From NCBI GenBank assembly GCA_900545055.1, contig UQXP01000019.1, forward strand, positions 1 through 28,978: DNA of 28,978 nt, written 5' to 3'. Every line of letters starts with the position of its first letter. Positions within the stretch are counted from its first letter, which is position 1. Positions 14,556 to 22,846 of this stretch are shown here, one piece after another. The notes under the pieces were generated by a model. That model did not search any database, was not told where the DNA came from, and saw only the letters and a list, made by a program, of their open reading frames with translations. Origin of the DNA: an uncultured Collinsella sp. (GTDB taxonomy: Bacteria > Actinomycetota > Coriobacteriia > Coriobacteriales > Coriobacteriaceae). A program made the translations under genes and the position numbers.

Positions 14556-17006
14556 CTAAATCAGCCTAAAATGCTCGAGCGCCGCAACGACACCGTCGTG
14601 ATCGACGGTGTCGGTCACGTAATCGGCCTTATCCTTGAGATAGTCCGGCGCATTGCCCATGGCGATACCGACATCGACGGCATTCATCAGCGAGACGTCA
14701 TTGCTGGCGTCGCCAATGCCGTATACGGTTCCGTGGTGGGGATCGAGGGCGTCGAGTACAGACTGGATGCCCCCGCGCTTCGTGCATTCGCGGGGCGAGA
14801 TTTCGGTTACCTCGAGTTCGAGCTCGTTAAAGCACAGCAGCGGCTCAAGTGCCTTATCTTGAGCGATGTGGTTGGCGAGCGATGTAGACATCAAGATCTT
14901 GTAGACACTGTAATGTTGCAGCTGCGTGACTGCGTCGCCCAGGGTGCGCGCGTATCCGGGAGCATCGGGGGCATCGGCACTCATGCGCACGACGCCGTTG
15001 AGGCCCTCAAAGCGGATGACCTCGCCCGAGTGCTCAAGGTAGGGGGCAAGACGCTGCAGCATACTGGGCGTCATCGACAGATCGCGAATTGCGTTTCCGT
15101 TGATCTCGGCGTAACCGCCCGCAAGACAGACGATGCCGGTCCAGGGCAGCTCAAGAAGTTTGGGGTGGATGCAGCTGAGGGTGCGTCCTGTGCAGATGAA
15201 GGCCATGTTGCCGTTTGCAACGAAATCGCGGATGGCCTGCGAGACCGCCTCGTTGGGATAGGGGGACAGGTCACGCTCGCTCTCGGGAAGCTCTTGTGCC
15301 ACTCGAGGGTCTTGCCAGGCGAGCGTTCCGTCTATATCGAAGAAGCAGATATCGCCGTGCTTATGGGCTGCGCTGGCGACAGGGGAGGCCGAGGTGGTGG
15401 GCACAAATCCCGGCTCGAGGCCCATGATCTGGTCAAAATGCTCTTTAACGCGGGGAACGGAGATGCCGATGATCACCTGGGCGGTCTTGCCCGTAATGAT
15501 GAGGCCCTTGGCGCCCACCGCGACAAACGACGCGTTATCTGCAACGATGGAAGGGTCTGCGACCTCGACGCGCAGGCGCGTGGCGCAGTTGGTTGCGCCC
15601 ACGATATTGCCAACGCCACCTAAAAGCTGAATTACCCGCTCAGCGAGGACGTGATCTTGATCGGATCGACTATTGACCTCGTCATTGGGAGATTGCTCTT
15701 TGGCAAAGTCGCTTCCCGTTAAACAATCGATTGCCGCGCGATTGGCGACATGATTCTCGCGGCCCGGCGTCTTAAGGTCATAGACCAAGATGAGTGCTCG
15801 AAAACTAACAAAAAAGATGAGGCTAAAGGCAAGGCCGATACCGAGCGCCAAAAGATAGGCACCGGCATGCGTGCGCATGAGCGGAATAAAGTTGAAGGCT
15901 GCCATCTCCATGAGGCCGCCCGAGAAGATGCCGACGATGCCAAAGAGATTCATGGCTGTGGCAAGGCAAGACGATAAGACGGCGTAGAGCAAAAAGAGCC
16001 CGGGGTGGGTGAACATAAAGAGAAACTCGAGTGGCTCGGTAACGCCGCAAACCACCGAGGCGATGATGGCGGGAGCAAGGATGACCCTGAGGCCGGCGCG
16101 GCGCTCGGGTTTTGCGGTGGAGTAGAACGCAGCTGCGATGGCAGGAAGGCCAAAGACTTTGACCCAGCCGGTGGCGGTAAAACCGGCCCACGGCGCAAGC
16201 TCATTAAGGGGGCGCGTGCTATGGGAGAGGATGGGGAGCAAACTGCTCCACGTGGCGTAGATGCCGTCGTTAATGACCAGGTTGTCGTAGTAGATCGGCA
16301 TGTAGAGCAGGTGGTGCAGCCCCATGGGCTCGAGCGCTCGCTCCAAAAGCACAAAGATGCCCACGCCAAAGGGGCCGACGCTCGTAAGTGCATGGCGCAG
16401 CGTTTCGGTCACAGCGTATACGAAGGGCACGATGGCGGCCGAGATGGCGGCAAGGGCAAACACGGCAAAAAAGCTGATGAGGTAGACCAGCGAGGAGCCC
16501 GAGAAGGTGCCGAGCCAATCGGGAATCTTGGCATCGTAGAAGCGGTCATGGATGGTGACGACGGTTGCCGATACCGCCAGCGGGCCGATAATGCCGGTGT
16601 CGAGCGTCTTGATGCCGTCGATGACGGTGATACCGCTGGCGGTGGTCAAAGATGACGGGTACTCAAGTCCAAGGTTGTCTCCGCTCAGCTTAATGATCTC
16701 GCTCAAAAAGAAGCAGTAGGCAAAATAGGCGACGAGAGCCTCGAGGCAGCAACGAGCCGGTTGTTTTTGGGCAAGACCGATGGGCAGCGCTACGGCAAAA
16801 AGGAGCGGGAGGCGTTTAAAGACCGTCCACGAGCCGCGCTGGATGATGGTCCAAAAAACGTACCAAGGGGTTCCGTATACGGCGAGATCGCCGACGATGT
16901 CCGCAGTCGTTGCGAGAGCGGAGACGCCGACCATGAGGCCTGATATAGAAAACAGCATGGCGGGCGCGAACATTGCCCCGCCAAAGCGTTGGATTTTTTG
17001 CAGCAT
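14556..17006 (-). CDS. PTS EIIC-EIIB sugar permease fused to a Cof-type HAD phosphatase
   Basis: An 816-residue protein in three parts. EIIC of the glucose/alpha-glucoside family (about 1-415) has roughly ten membrane segments, GLHHLLYMPI and the signature GVTEPLEFLF near 321. EIIB (about 450-530) carries the phospho-acceptor Cys474 in GATNCATRLRV. After a Thr/Ser/Pro-rich linker, residues about 552-816 form a HAD phosphatase: FFDIDGTLAW with Asp557 and Asp559, CTGRT, TKRGG, and GIGDASNDVSLMNAVDVGIAMGNA. Every catalytic motif is intact. EIIA is absent and must come from elsewhere. The permease would import and phosphorylate a sugar while the tethered HAD could remove phosphate from it or from a related metabolite. 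GGAAGG precedes ATG 17006. It is divergent from a TreR-like regulator with operator-like sites between them. Confidence 0.9.
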   Translation of the reverse strand: MLQKIQRFGGAMFAPAMLFSISGLMVGVSALATTADIVGDLAVYGTPWYVFWTIIQRGSWTVFKRLPLLFAVALPIGLAQKQPARCCLEALVAYFAYCFFLSEIIKLSGDNLGLEYPSSLTTASGITVIDGIKTLDTGIIGPLAVSATVVTIHDRFYDAKIPDWLGTFSGSSLVYLISFFAVFALAAISAAIVPFVYAVTETLRHALTSVGPFGVGIFVLLERALEPMGLHHLLYMPIYYDNLVINDGIYATWSSLLPILSHSTRPLNELAPWAGFTATGWVKVFGLPAIAAAFYSTAKPERRAGLRVILAPAIIASVVCGVTEPLEFLFMFTHPGLFLLYAVLSSCLATAMNLFGIVGIFSGGLMEMAAFNFIPLMRTHAGAYLLALGIGLAFSLIFFVSFRALILVYDLKTPGRENHVANRAAIDCLTGSDFAKEQSPNDEVNSRSDQDHVLAERVIQLLGGVGNIVGATNCATRLRVEVADPSIVADNASFVAVGAKGLIITGKTAQVIIGISVPRVKEHFDQIMGLEPGFVPTTSASPVASAAHKHGDICFFDIDGTLAWQDPRVAQELPESERDLSPYPNEAVSQAIRDFVANGNMAFICTGRTLSCIHPKLLELPWTGIVCLAGGYAEINGNAIRDLSMTPSMLQRLAPYLEHSGEVIRFEGLNGVVRMSADAPDAPGYARTLGDAVTQLQHYSVYKILMSTSLANHIAQDKALEPLLCFNELELEVTEISPRECTKRGGIQSVLDALDPHHGTVYGIGDASNDVSLMNAVDVGIAMGNAPDYLKDKADYVTDTVDHDGVVAALEHFRLI

Positions 17007-17047
17007 GTTCTGCCTTCCGAATATCGAGGCGCGTTGCGCGTGGGGAA

Positions 17048-17072
17048 ACGTTTAAACAATGGATTCATTGTA
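17048..17072 (-). promoter_or_regulatory. Operator-like site and -10 element of the PTS-HAD gene
   Basis: Read on the minus strand, TACAAT (17067-17072) is a good -10, followed by TTGTTTAAACGT (17048-17059), a near match to the shared operator, placed across the likely transcription start. A hyphenated palindrome ACAATG / CATTGT (17056-17071) overlaps both. No good -35 is seen, so an activator may be needed. Confidence 0.5.
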
Positions 17073-17169
17073 GAGGACCAGACGACTGTCGTACCGGCAG
17101 TTTTGAGCGAAACCGATTTGGGCATGACAGAAACCGTCAACGGTTAAATCCTGTCGCTTTACCGATATT

Positions 17170-17200
17170 CGGTTTAAACAACTTTAAGAAATGCTATCGT
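17170..17200 (+). promoter_or_regulatory. Promoter of the GntR gene with overlapping operator
   Basis: TTTAAA (17173-17178) and TATCGT (17195-17200) are 16 bp apart. The operator-like CGGTTTAAACAA (17170-17181) covers the -35, which implies autoregulation. The same AAACAAC and TATCGT pairing recurs ahead of the binding-protein gene. Confidence 0.5.
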
Positions 17201-17235
17201 GCCTAGCCGGAAATGAATAATGTAGAGGTGAAACA

Positions 17236-17955
17236 ATGCCAAAAGCGATATACGAAGGAATCTACCGAGAAATACGCTCGCGCATCATTAATGGGACCTA
17301 TGCGTTTCAGGAGATGCTGCCAACCGAAGCCGAGCTGACCGCGGAGTTCGGATGCACTCGCAATACCGTCCGTCGCGCCTTGGGTATGCTGGCCGACGGG
17401 ATGTTTGTGCAGCCCATACACGGCAAGGGCGTGCGCGTCATTTGGCTTAAAGGCGAAACCGATATGCTGGGCGCGCTCGAGGAAGTCGAGTCGTTTGGCG
17501 AGTTTGCAAAGCGCAACAATGCCGTTGCATCGACGGACGTTAAGTCTTTTGAACATCTGGTCTGCACCGAGCAACTCTCTCGTCGCCTGGGCTTTAAGGT
17601 GGGCGAGAAGTTGATTCGCGTGGTGCGCGTCCGTAGCCTTAACGGTAACGCTCGCCAGGTGGACCACGGCTATTTTCTGGAGTCGATCGCCAAAGGCCTG
17701 ACGCCCGAGATCGCCGCAAGGTCAATTTACGACTATCTGGAGCACAAGCGCGGCGTCAAAGTGATGGCGAGCCGTCGTACGGTGAGTGTCGAGCTCGCCA
17801 ACGATGAGGACTGCAGCTACTTGGACCTTGGTAAGTACAACTGCGTCGCCGTCATGGAGAGCCAATCGTACACCTCGGATGGCATCTTGTTCGAGGTCAC
17901 GCATGCCCGCACGCATCCCGAGATCTTCCACTACCGCGTCAACTCCAAGCGATAG
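17236..17955 (+). CDS. GntR-family (HutC/TreR-like) transcriptional regulator
   Basis: Residues 1-72 form the GntR winged helix (YEGIYREIRSRIINGTY, LPTEAELTAEFGCTRNTVRRALGMLADGMFVQPIHGKGVRV). Residues about 85-235 are a UTRA ligand-binding domain, ending HARTHPEIFHYRVNSKR. UTRA regulators bind sugar phosphates or similar small molecules; TreR of this class responds to trehalose-6-phosphate. GAGGTG precedes ATG 17236. It is divergent from the PTS fusion and upstream of the ABC importer, with matching operator-like palindromes at each, so it is the likely repressor of the island. The ligand is not determined. Confidence 0.9.
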   Translation: MPKAIYEGIYREIRSRIINGTYAFQEMLPTEAELTAEFGCTRNTVRRALGMLADGMFVQPIHGKGVRVIWLKGETDMLGALEEVESFGEFAKRNNAVASTDVKSFEHLVCTEQLSRRLGFKVGEKLIRVVRVRSLNGNARQVDHGYFLESIAKGLTPEIAARSIYDYLEHKRGVKVMASRRTVSVELANDEDCSYLDLGKYNCVAVMESQSYTSDGILFEVTHARTHPEIFHYRVNSKR

Positions 17956-17996
17956 TCGGCTAGCTCGCGGCCTGACGAGACTCATGTCCTCAAAGC

Positions 17997-18045
17997 GAAA
18001 ACGCCCGGTCAAACCGACGATGTATCGGCTTGACCGGGCGTTTTC
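17997..18045 (+). terminator. Strong terminator after the GntR gene
   Basis: A perfect 16-bp stem (17997-18012 with 18030-18045) with a further CCGA/TCGG inner stem. The arms start with AAAA and end with TTTT, so it could work on either strand. Confidence 0.9.
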
Positions 18046-18066
18046 TCTGCATTCGATAACAAATAA

Positions 18067-18078
18067 TTGTTTATACAA
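18067..18078. promoter_or_regulatory. Operator-like site 3 (TTGTTTATACAA)
   Basis: This 12-mer differs by one base from a perfect palindrome and by one base from the known TreR-type site TTGTATATACAA. It lies 75 bp upstream of a second site at the binding-protein promoter, a spacing compatible with looping or cooperative binding. Confidence 0.55.
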
Positions 18079-18141
18079 AACTTGTCAAGTATCAAGTTGA
18101 AATTACCGTTCACCGAAGTTTTTCTACCGCTCTAGTAATAC

Positions 18142-18173
18142 TTGTTCAAACAACTAGCCAAATAGCGTATCGT
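18142..18173 (+). promoter_or_regulatory. Promoter of the ABC importer with overlapping operator
   Basis: TTCAAA (18145-18150) and TATCGT (18168-18173) are 17 bp apart, and the operator-like TTGTTCAAACAA (18142-18153) covers the -35. The arrangement mirrors the GntR promoter. Transcription would leave a leader of about 80 nt. Confidence 0.5.
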
Positions 18174-18261
18174 ACAAATCAGCAAAAGGGGCAAAGTCCC
18201 CGAGCCAATCTCCGAAGGCGGCGGCAAAGGGTGCCGCCACGGTGTGAAAGGGTGGATTGTA

Positions 18262-19578
18262 ATGAAGAACGAAATGAGCAGAAGGCAGTTCCTGGGCTTT
18301 GCTGGTTCCGCGGCTGCGGTTCTTGGTCTGGGTCTCGTGGGCTGCGGTGGTTCTGCCGGCTCCGGCTCCTCTGCTTCTGGTGACGCTGCCGAGGTCTACT
18401 TCCTCCAATTCAAGCCCGAGGTCGATAAGGAGTGGAAGGAGATCGCCAAGGCCTATAAGAAGGAGAAGGGCGTCGAGGTCAAGATCGTGACCGCCGCCTC
18501 CAACACCTACGAGGAGAAGCTCAAGTCCGAGATGTCCAAGAGCTCCGCTCCGACCCTGTTCCAGGTCAACGGCCCCACCGGCCTTAAGAACTGGAAGGAT
18601 TACTGCGCCGACCTGTCCGATACCAAGCTTCGCGGTGAGCTCATTGACGACTCCCTGGCTCTGCAGTCCGACGGCAAGGATCTGGGTATCGACTGGGTCC
18701 AGGAGAGCTACGGCATCATCTACAACAAGCAGCTGCTCGAGAAGGCTGGCTACAAGGCCGAGGACATCAACTCCTTCGACAAGCTGAAGGCTTGTGCCGA
18801 CGACATCCAGGCCCGCAAGGACGAGCTTGGTGTTGAGGGTGCCTTTACTTCCGCCGGCATGGATGACTCCTCCAGCTGGCGCTACACCACCCACCTCGCC
18901 AACCTCCCGCTCTACTACGAGTTCGAGAAGGAGCACAACCAGGAGGACGACGAGATCAAGGGCGAGTATCTCGACAACTTCAAGCAGATTTTCGACCTGT
19001 ACATCACCGACTCCACCTGCGATCCTTCGCAGCTTGCCTCCAAGACCGGCGACGACGCCACCAACGAGTTCGCAACCGGCAAGGCCGTCTTCTATCAGAA
19101 CGGCTCTTGGGCCTACTCCGACCTCACCAAGGCCGGTATGACCGACGACCAGCTTGGTATGCTGCCGATCTACATCGGCGTCGACGGCGAGGAGAACCAG
19201 GGCCTGTGCTCCGGCGGCGAGAACTACTGGTGCGTCAGCTCCCAGGCTTCCGAGGATGCCCAGAAGGCCACCGAGGACTTCATGTATTGGTGCGTCACTT
19301 CTGACACCGCCACCAGCATCATCGCTGACAAGATGGGTCTGACTGCCCCGTTCAAGAGCGCTAAGGAGACCACCAACGTCTTCTCGCAGCAGGCCGTTGC
19401 CATGGCCAAGGACGGCAAGAAGACCGTCGCTTGGGACTTCGTCTACATCCCCTCTGAGGAGTGGAAGAAGAACCTCAAGCAGGCTCTGATCGCCTATGCT
19501 GCCGACAACAGCAAGTGGGACGGCGTCAAGAACGCCTTCGTCGATGGCTGGAAGACCGAGAAGGCTGCTTCCGAGTAA
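18262..19578 (+). CDS. ABC sugar importer, solute-binding lipoprotein with Tat signal
   Basis: Extracytoplasmic binding protein (438 residues) that captures an oligosaccharide for the two permeases downstream. MSRRQFLGFAGSAAAVLGLGLVGC carries a twin-arginine motif (Arg7-Arg8) and a lipobox LVGC with Cys28, so it is exported folded and lipid-anchored. The mature part has the family-1 binding-protein pattern: FKPEVDKEWKEIAKAYKKEKGVEVKI, NATGKAVFYQNG-like EFATGKAVFYQNGSWAYSDL, and GGENYWCVS. ATG 18262 is chosen, with AAAGGGTGG upstream; an in-frame GTG at 18244 lies before that site. Codons are strongly biased to C in the third position, consistent with high expression. The substrate is inferred as a malto-oligosaccharide or other alpha-glucoside from malQ, glgP and the TreR-like regulator. 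Confidence 0.9.
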   Translation: MKNEMSRRQFLGFAGSAAAVLGLGLVGCGGSAGSGSSASGDAAEVYFLQFKPEVDKEWKEIAKAYKKEKGVEVKIVTAASNTYEEKLKSEMSKSSAPTLFQVNGPTGLKNWKDYCADLSDTKLRGELIDDSLALQSDGKDLGIDWVQESYGIIYNKQLLEKAGYKAEDINSFDKLKACADDIQARKDELGVEGAFTSAGMDDSSSWRYTTHLANLPLYYEFEKEHNQEDDEIKGEYLDNFKQIFDLYITDSTCDPSQLASKTGDDATNEFATGKAVFYQNGSWAYSDLTKAGMTDDQLGMLPIYIGVDGEENQGLCSGGENYWCVSSQASEDAQKATEDFMYWCVTSDTATSIIADKMGLTAPFKSAKETTNVFSQQAVAMAKDGKKTVAWDFVYIPSEEWKKNLKQALIAYAADNSKWDGVKNAFVDGWKTEKAASE

Positions 19579-19609
19579 GCAGTTGCTGCCCAAGCTATCT
19601 GATTAGCGA

Positions 19610-19645
19610 CAGGGGGCGGGCAGACGTTGGTTTGCCCGCCCCCTG
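19610..19645 (+). promoter_or_regulatory. Intercistronic hairpin after the binding-protein gene
   Basis: A perfect 13-bp stem CAGGGGGCGGGCA / TGCCCGCCCCCTG with a ten-base loop is not followed by a T tract. It probably protects the upstream message from 3' decay and lets the binding protein be made in excess over the permeases, as in malE-malF of enteric bacteria. Confidence 0.65.
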
Positions 19646-19665
19646 CATATTGAAAGGACCCTTCT

Positions 19666-20520
19666 ATGGGCAAAGCACTCAAGCGCTGGTGGCCGCTCTT
19701 TATGCTGCCCACGTGTCTGGCGTTTATGATCGGGTTCGTGATCCCCTTTATCCAGGGTTTCTATCTCTCGTTCTGCCAGTTTATTACCATCAACAACACG
19801 CACTTTGTCGGTATCGAGAACTACGTGCGCGCACTGTCCGATCCGCAGTTTGCCACGTCGTTCTTCTTTACCGTGGCGTTTGCCTTCCTGTCGACGGTGC
19901 TCATCAACGTGATCGCCCTCGCCATCGCGCAGGCGCTCACCCGCAAAGCGCTCAAGGGCACCAACATCTTCCGTACGATCTTCTTTATGCCTAACCTGAT
20001 CGGCGGCATCGTGCTGGGCTACATCTGGCAGATTTTGATCAACTGCCTGCTCTCCAACGTGGGCGCCCAGCTCATCGCCCTTAACTCTGCTGCTGGCTTC
20101 TGGGGCCTTATCATCCTGACCCTGTGGCAGCAGGTCGGCTACATGATGATCATCTACATCGCTGGTCTGCAGTCCATTCCGTCCGACTACATCGAGGCCG
20201 CCAAGGTCGATGGTGCCACGGCATGGCAGACGTTTTGGAAGGTTAAAATCCCTAACCTGATGCCGACCATCACCATCTGCCTGTTCCTGTCCATCACCAA
20301 CGGCTTTAAGCTGTTCGACCAGAACCTCGCCCTTACCGGCGGCGCTCCCGCGCACTCCACCGAGATGCTCGCCCTGAACATCTACAACACGTTCTATTCG
20401 CGTGCCGGTATCGCATGGCAGGGCATCGGTCAGGCCAAGGCGGTTATCTTCTGCATCCTGGTCGTAGCCATCTCCATGATTCAGCTTAAGGCCACGAGGT
20501 CCAAGGAGGTGCAGCAGTAA
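19666..20520 (+). CDS. ABC sugar importer permease, MalF type
   Basis: Inner-membrane channel subunit of 284 residues with about six transmembrane segments, beginning WWPLFMLPTCLAFMIGFVIPFIQGFYLSF. The cytoplasmic EAA loop that contacts the ATPase reads EAAKVDGATAWQTFWKVKIPNLMP. The length and the N-terminal FxxYxN-like FVGIENYVRAL fit the CUT1 family without the long periplasmic loop of E. coli MalF. GAAAGGA precedes ATG 19666. Its stop overlaps the next start by one base. Confidence 0.93.
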   Translation: MGKALKRWWPLFMLPTCLAFMIGFVIPFIQGFYLSFCQFITINNTHFVGIENYVRALSDPQFATSFFFTVAFAFLSTVLINVIALAIAQALTRKALKGTNIFRTIFFMPNLIGGIVLGYIWQILINCLLSNVGAQLIALNSAAGFWGLIILTLWQQVGYMMIIYIAGLQSIPSDYIEAAKVDGATAWQTFWKVKIPNLMPTITICLFLSITNGFKLFDQNLALTGGAPAHSTEMLALNIYNTFYSRAGIAWQGIGQAKAVIFCILVVAISMIQLKATRSKEVQQ

Positions 20521-21359
20521 TGAAACGCGATAAGGTTATCAACCGCGCGCTCTCGATTTTCTTTACGATTCTGTCGCTCGCGTGGATCTACCCCGTGTTC
20601 ATGATTGCGCTCAATTCCTTTAAGAAAGCGACCGCAATCAGCACCACCACGGCATTCGATCTGCTCACGCCCGAGACGTTCAACGGCCTCGCAAACTACT
20701 TGCACGCTCTTAACGAGCAGGGCTTTGCCTCGGCATTTATGTACTCGCTCATCATCACGGTCACGTCGGTCGTGCTGATTCTGGTGTGCTGCTCCATGTG
20801 TGCTTGGTACGTAGTGCGCGTCAACAGCAAGATCTCGAACTTCTTCTATTACCTGTTCGTCTTCTCGATGGTCGTGCCCTTCCAGATGCTCATGTTCACG
20901 CTATCCAATTTGGCGGACCGCATCGGCTTCAACACGCCGTTCAACATCTGCTTTATCTACCTCGGCTTTGGCGCGGGCCTGGCGGTCTTTATGTTCGCCG
21001 GCTTTGTAAAGAACATTCCGCTCGAGATCGAAGAGGCGGCCATGATCGACGGCTGCAACCCGGTCCAGGTGTTCTTTAAGATCGTCCTTCCCATCATGAA
21101 GCCCACCTATCTTTCGGTCGGCATCCTCGAGACCATGTGGGTCTGGAACGACTATCTGCTGCCCTACCTTACGCTCGACTCCACCAAGTACAAGACCATT
21201 CCTATCTTGATCCAGTACTTCCGCGGCGGCTACGGCCACGTCGAGCTCGGCCCCATGATGGCCTGCATCATGATGGTCGTTATCCCCATCGTCATCATGT
21301 ACATCCTCTGCCAGAAGTACATCATCGACGGCGTGGTGGCAGGTGCCGTCAAGGGCTGA
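20520..21359 (+). CDS. ABC sugar importer permease, MalG type
   Basis: Second channel subunit, 279 residues, about six membrane segments. The EAA loop is EEAAMIDGCNPVQVFFKIVLPIMKP, followed by WVWNDYLLPYLTLDS, which is typical of MalG-type CUT1 permeases. The start ATG overlaps the previous TAA in TAATG, with AAGGAGGT just inside the upstream gene, so the two permeases are translationally coupled and made in equal amounts. Confidence 0.93.
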   Translation: MKRDKVINRALSIFFTILSLAWIYPVFMIALNSFKKATAISTTTAFDLLTPETFNGLANYLHALNEQGFASAFMYSLIITVTSVVLILVCCSMCAWYVVRVNSKISNFFYYLFVFSMVVPFQMLMFTLSNLADRIGFNTPFNICFIYLGFGAGLAVFMFAGFVKNIPLEIEEAAMIDGCNPVQVFFKIVLPIMKPTYLSVGILETMWVWNDYLLPYLTLDSTKYKTIPILIQYFRGGYGHVELGPMMACIMMVVIPIVIMYILCQKYIIDGVVAGAVKG

Positions 21360-21383
21360 TGCCGTAACTGTTTTGCAAGTTTC

Positions 21384-21410
21384 TGCGGCGCCCCTCAGCG
21401 TGGCGCCGCA
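21384..21410 (+). promoter_or_regulatory. Intercistronic hairpin before the ATPase gene
   Basis: A perfect 9-bp stem TGCGGCGCC / GGCGCCGCA with a nine-base loop and no T tract lies between the permease and ATPase genes. Like the hairpin at 19610 it may act as an mRNA stability or segmental-expression element rather than a terminator. Confidence 0.55.
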
Positions 21411-21427
21411 TATCGAAAGGTAGAGAC

Positions 21428-22627
21428 ATGGCCGAGATCGTTCTCAAACATGTTCAGAAGGTGTATCCCAACAACGAGTCCAAAAAGAAGGGCTTCTTTG
21501 GCAAAAAGAAGAAGACCGAGGAGAAGAAGCACAACCTCAAGGTTACCGAGGACGGTGTGCTCGCTGTAGAGGACTTCAACCTCACCGTTCACGACCAGGA
21601 GTTCATCGTCCTCGTTGGCCCCTCTGGCTGCGGTAAGTCCACGACGATGCGCATGGTCGCCGGCCTGGAGGACATCACCTCGGGCGATGTGCTCATCGAT
21701 GGCAAGCGCGTCAACGACGTCGCTCCTAAGGACCGCGACATCGCCATGGTGTTCCAGAGCTACGCTCTGTACCCCAACATGACGGTGTACGAGAACATGG
21801 CGTTTACGCTTGAGCTCAAGAAGGTCCCCAAAGACGAGATCGACCGCAAGGTTCGCTCTGCTGCCGAGATTCTGGGCATTACCGAGTACCTCGACCGTAA
21901 GCCCAAGGCGCTTTCGGGCGGCCAGCGCCAGCGTGTCGCTATCGGCCGCGCCATCGTGCGAGACCCCAAGGTCTTCCTGATGGACGAGCCGCTGTCCAAC
22001 CTGGACGCCAAGCTGCGTAACCAGATGCGAGCCGAGCTCATTAAGCTGCGCCACGAGATCAAGGGCACCTTCATCTACGTTACTCACGACCAGACCGAGG
22101 CCATGACCCTTGGCGACCGCATCGTGGTCATGAAGGACGGCGTTGTCCAGCAGATCGCCACGCCGCAGGAGGTCTTCAACCATCCCGCGAACATCTTCGT
22201 CGCCGGCTTCATCGGCGTGCCGCAGATGAACTTCTTCGATGCCCAGCTGGTGCGCTCGGGCAATGGCTTTACCGTCAAGACCGAGGATATGAACGTGGCG
22301 CTCGCCCCCGAGACTTGCGCTCAGCTTGCCCTCAACTGGGACGGCGGCGACGTGAAGGAGATTACGGCCGGCGTGCGTCCCGAGCAGATCCTGCTTGCCG
22401 ACAAGGACGAGGAGGGTGCGCTCCAGGGCACCGTCGAGGTGACCGAGCTCATGGGCTCGACCGAGCATGTCCACGTGACCGCTCCCGACGGCCAGTTTGT
22501 CCTGATTATCCCCGTCGTCGACCTCGAGGCCAAGGGCGCGCTCAAGGCTGGCGACACCATCTGGTTCAAGTTCGAGAAGAACGCGACCCATCTCTTCGAT
22601 AAGGTGTCTGGCAAGAACCTTATCTAG
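21428..22627 (+). CDS. ABC sugar importer ATPase, MsmK/UgpC/MalK type
   Basis: Nucleotide-binding subunit of 399 residues. Walker A is GPSGCGKST (about 64-72), the Q loop VFQSYALYPNMTV, the signature LSGGQRQRVAIGRA, Walker B VFLMDEPLSNLDAKLR and the switch YVTHD. The C-terminal part (about 270-399) is the MalK-type regulatory TOBE region. An unusual lysine-rich insertion, about residues 17-40 (ESKKKGFFGKKKKTEEKK), splits the first beta strand from the A-loop region and is absent in textbook homologues. GAAAGG precedes ATG 21428. Such ATPases often serve several sugar importers. Confidence 0.94.
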   Translation: MAEIVLKHVQKVYPNNESKKKGFFGKKKKTEEKKHNLKVTEDGVLAVEDFNLTVHDQEFIVLVGPSGCGKSTTMRMVAGLEDITSGDVLIDGKRVNDVAPKDRDIAMVFQSYALYPNMTVYENMAFTLELKKVPKDEIDRKVRSAAEILGITEYLDRKPKALSGGQRQRVAIGRAIVRDPKVFLMDEPLSNLDAKLRNQMRAELIKLRHEIKGTFIYVTHDQTEAMTLGDRIVVMKDGVVQQIATPQEVFNHPANIFVAGFIGVPQMNFFDAQLVRSGNGFTVKTEDMNVALAPETCAQLALNWDGGDVKEITAGVRPEQILLADKDEEGALQGTVEVTELMGSTEHVHVTAPDGQFVLIIPVVDLEAKGALKAGDTIWFKFEKNATHLFDKVSGKNLI

Positions 22628-22696
22628 GCCCGGTGCATCCGGACCCTCCCTTTGGGCGACTGCGGTATTGCCATCCTTTTGCCGCGGTCACATATA

Positions 22697-22739
22697 AGGC
22701 TCCCCTCCCGTCCGCTGGGCGAGAGGGGAGCCTTTCTTT
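22697..22739 (+). terminator. Terminator of the ABC importer operon
   Basis: A perfect 11-bp stem AGGCTCCCCTC (22697-22707) / GAGGGGAGCCT (22723-22733) encloses a 15-base loop and is followed by TTCTTTG. Confidence 0.8.
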
Positions 22740-22765
22740 GTATCGGGGTTGTCTGTAGGTTTGTT

Positions 22766-22824
22766 TGTCTCGATCTGTAACAGGTAGAAGGCCAAATTGG
22801 GTCTAGATGTTACAGATCGAGACA
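22766..22824. repeat. Palindromic repeat, copy A
   Basis: A perfect 17-bp inverted repeat (22766-22782 with 22808-22824) flanks 25 bases beginning GGTAG and ending CTAGA. It is followed 22 bp later by a related copy. Confidence 0.8.
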
Positions 22825-22846
22825 GCGTCGAGCTGCCTGTCCTTCC

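Larger units (their letters stand above)
17956..18261. other. Intergenic region between the regulator and the ABC importer
   Basis: These 306 bp contain a strong terminator, two operator-like sites, a probable promoter and a structured 5' leader. The leader has hairpins GGGG/CCCC (18188-18201) and GGCGGCA/TGCCGCC (18220-18238) shortly before the ribosome binding site. I see no gene. Confidence 0.7.
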
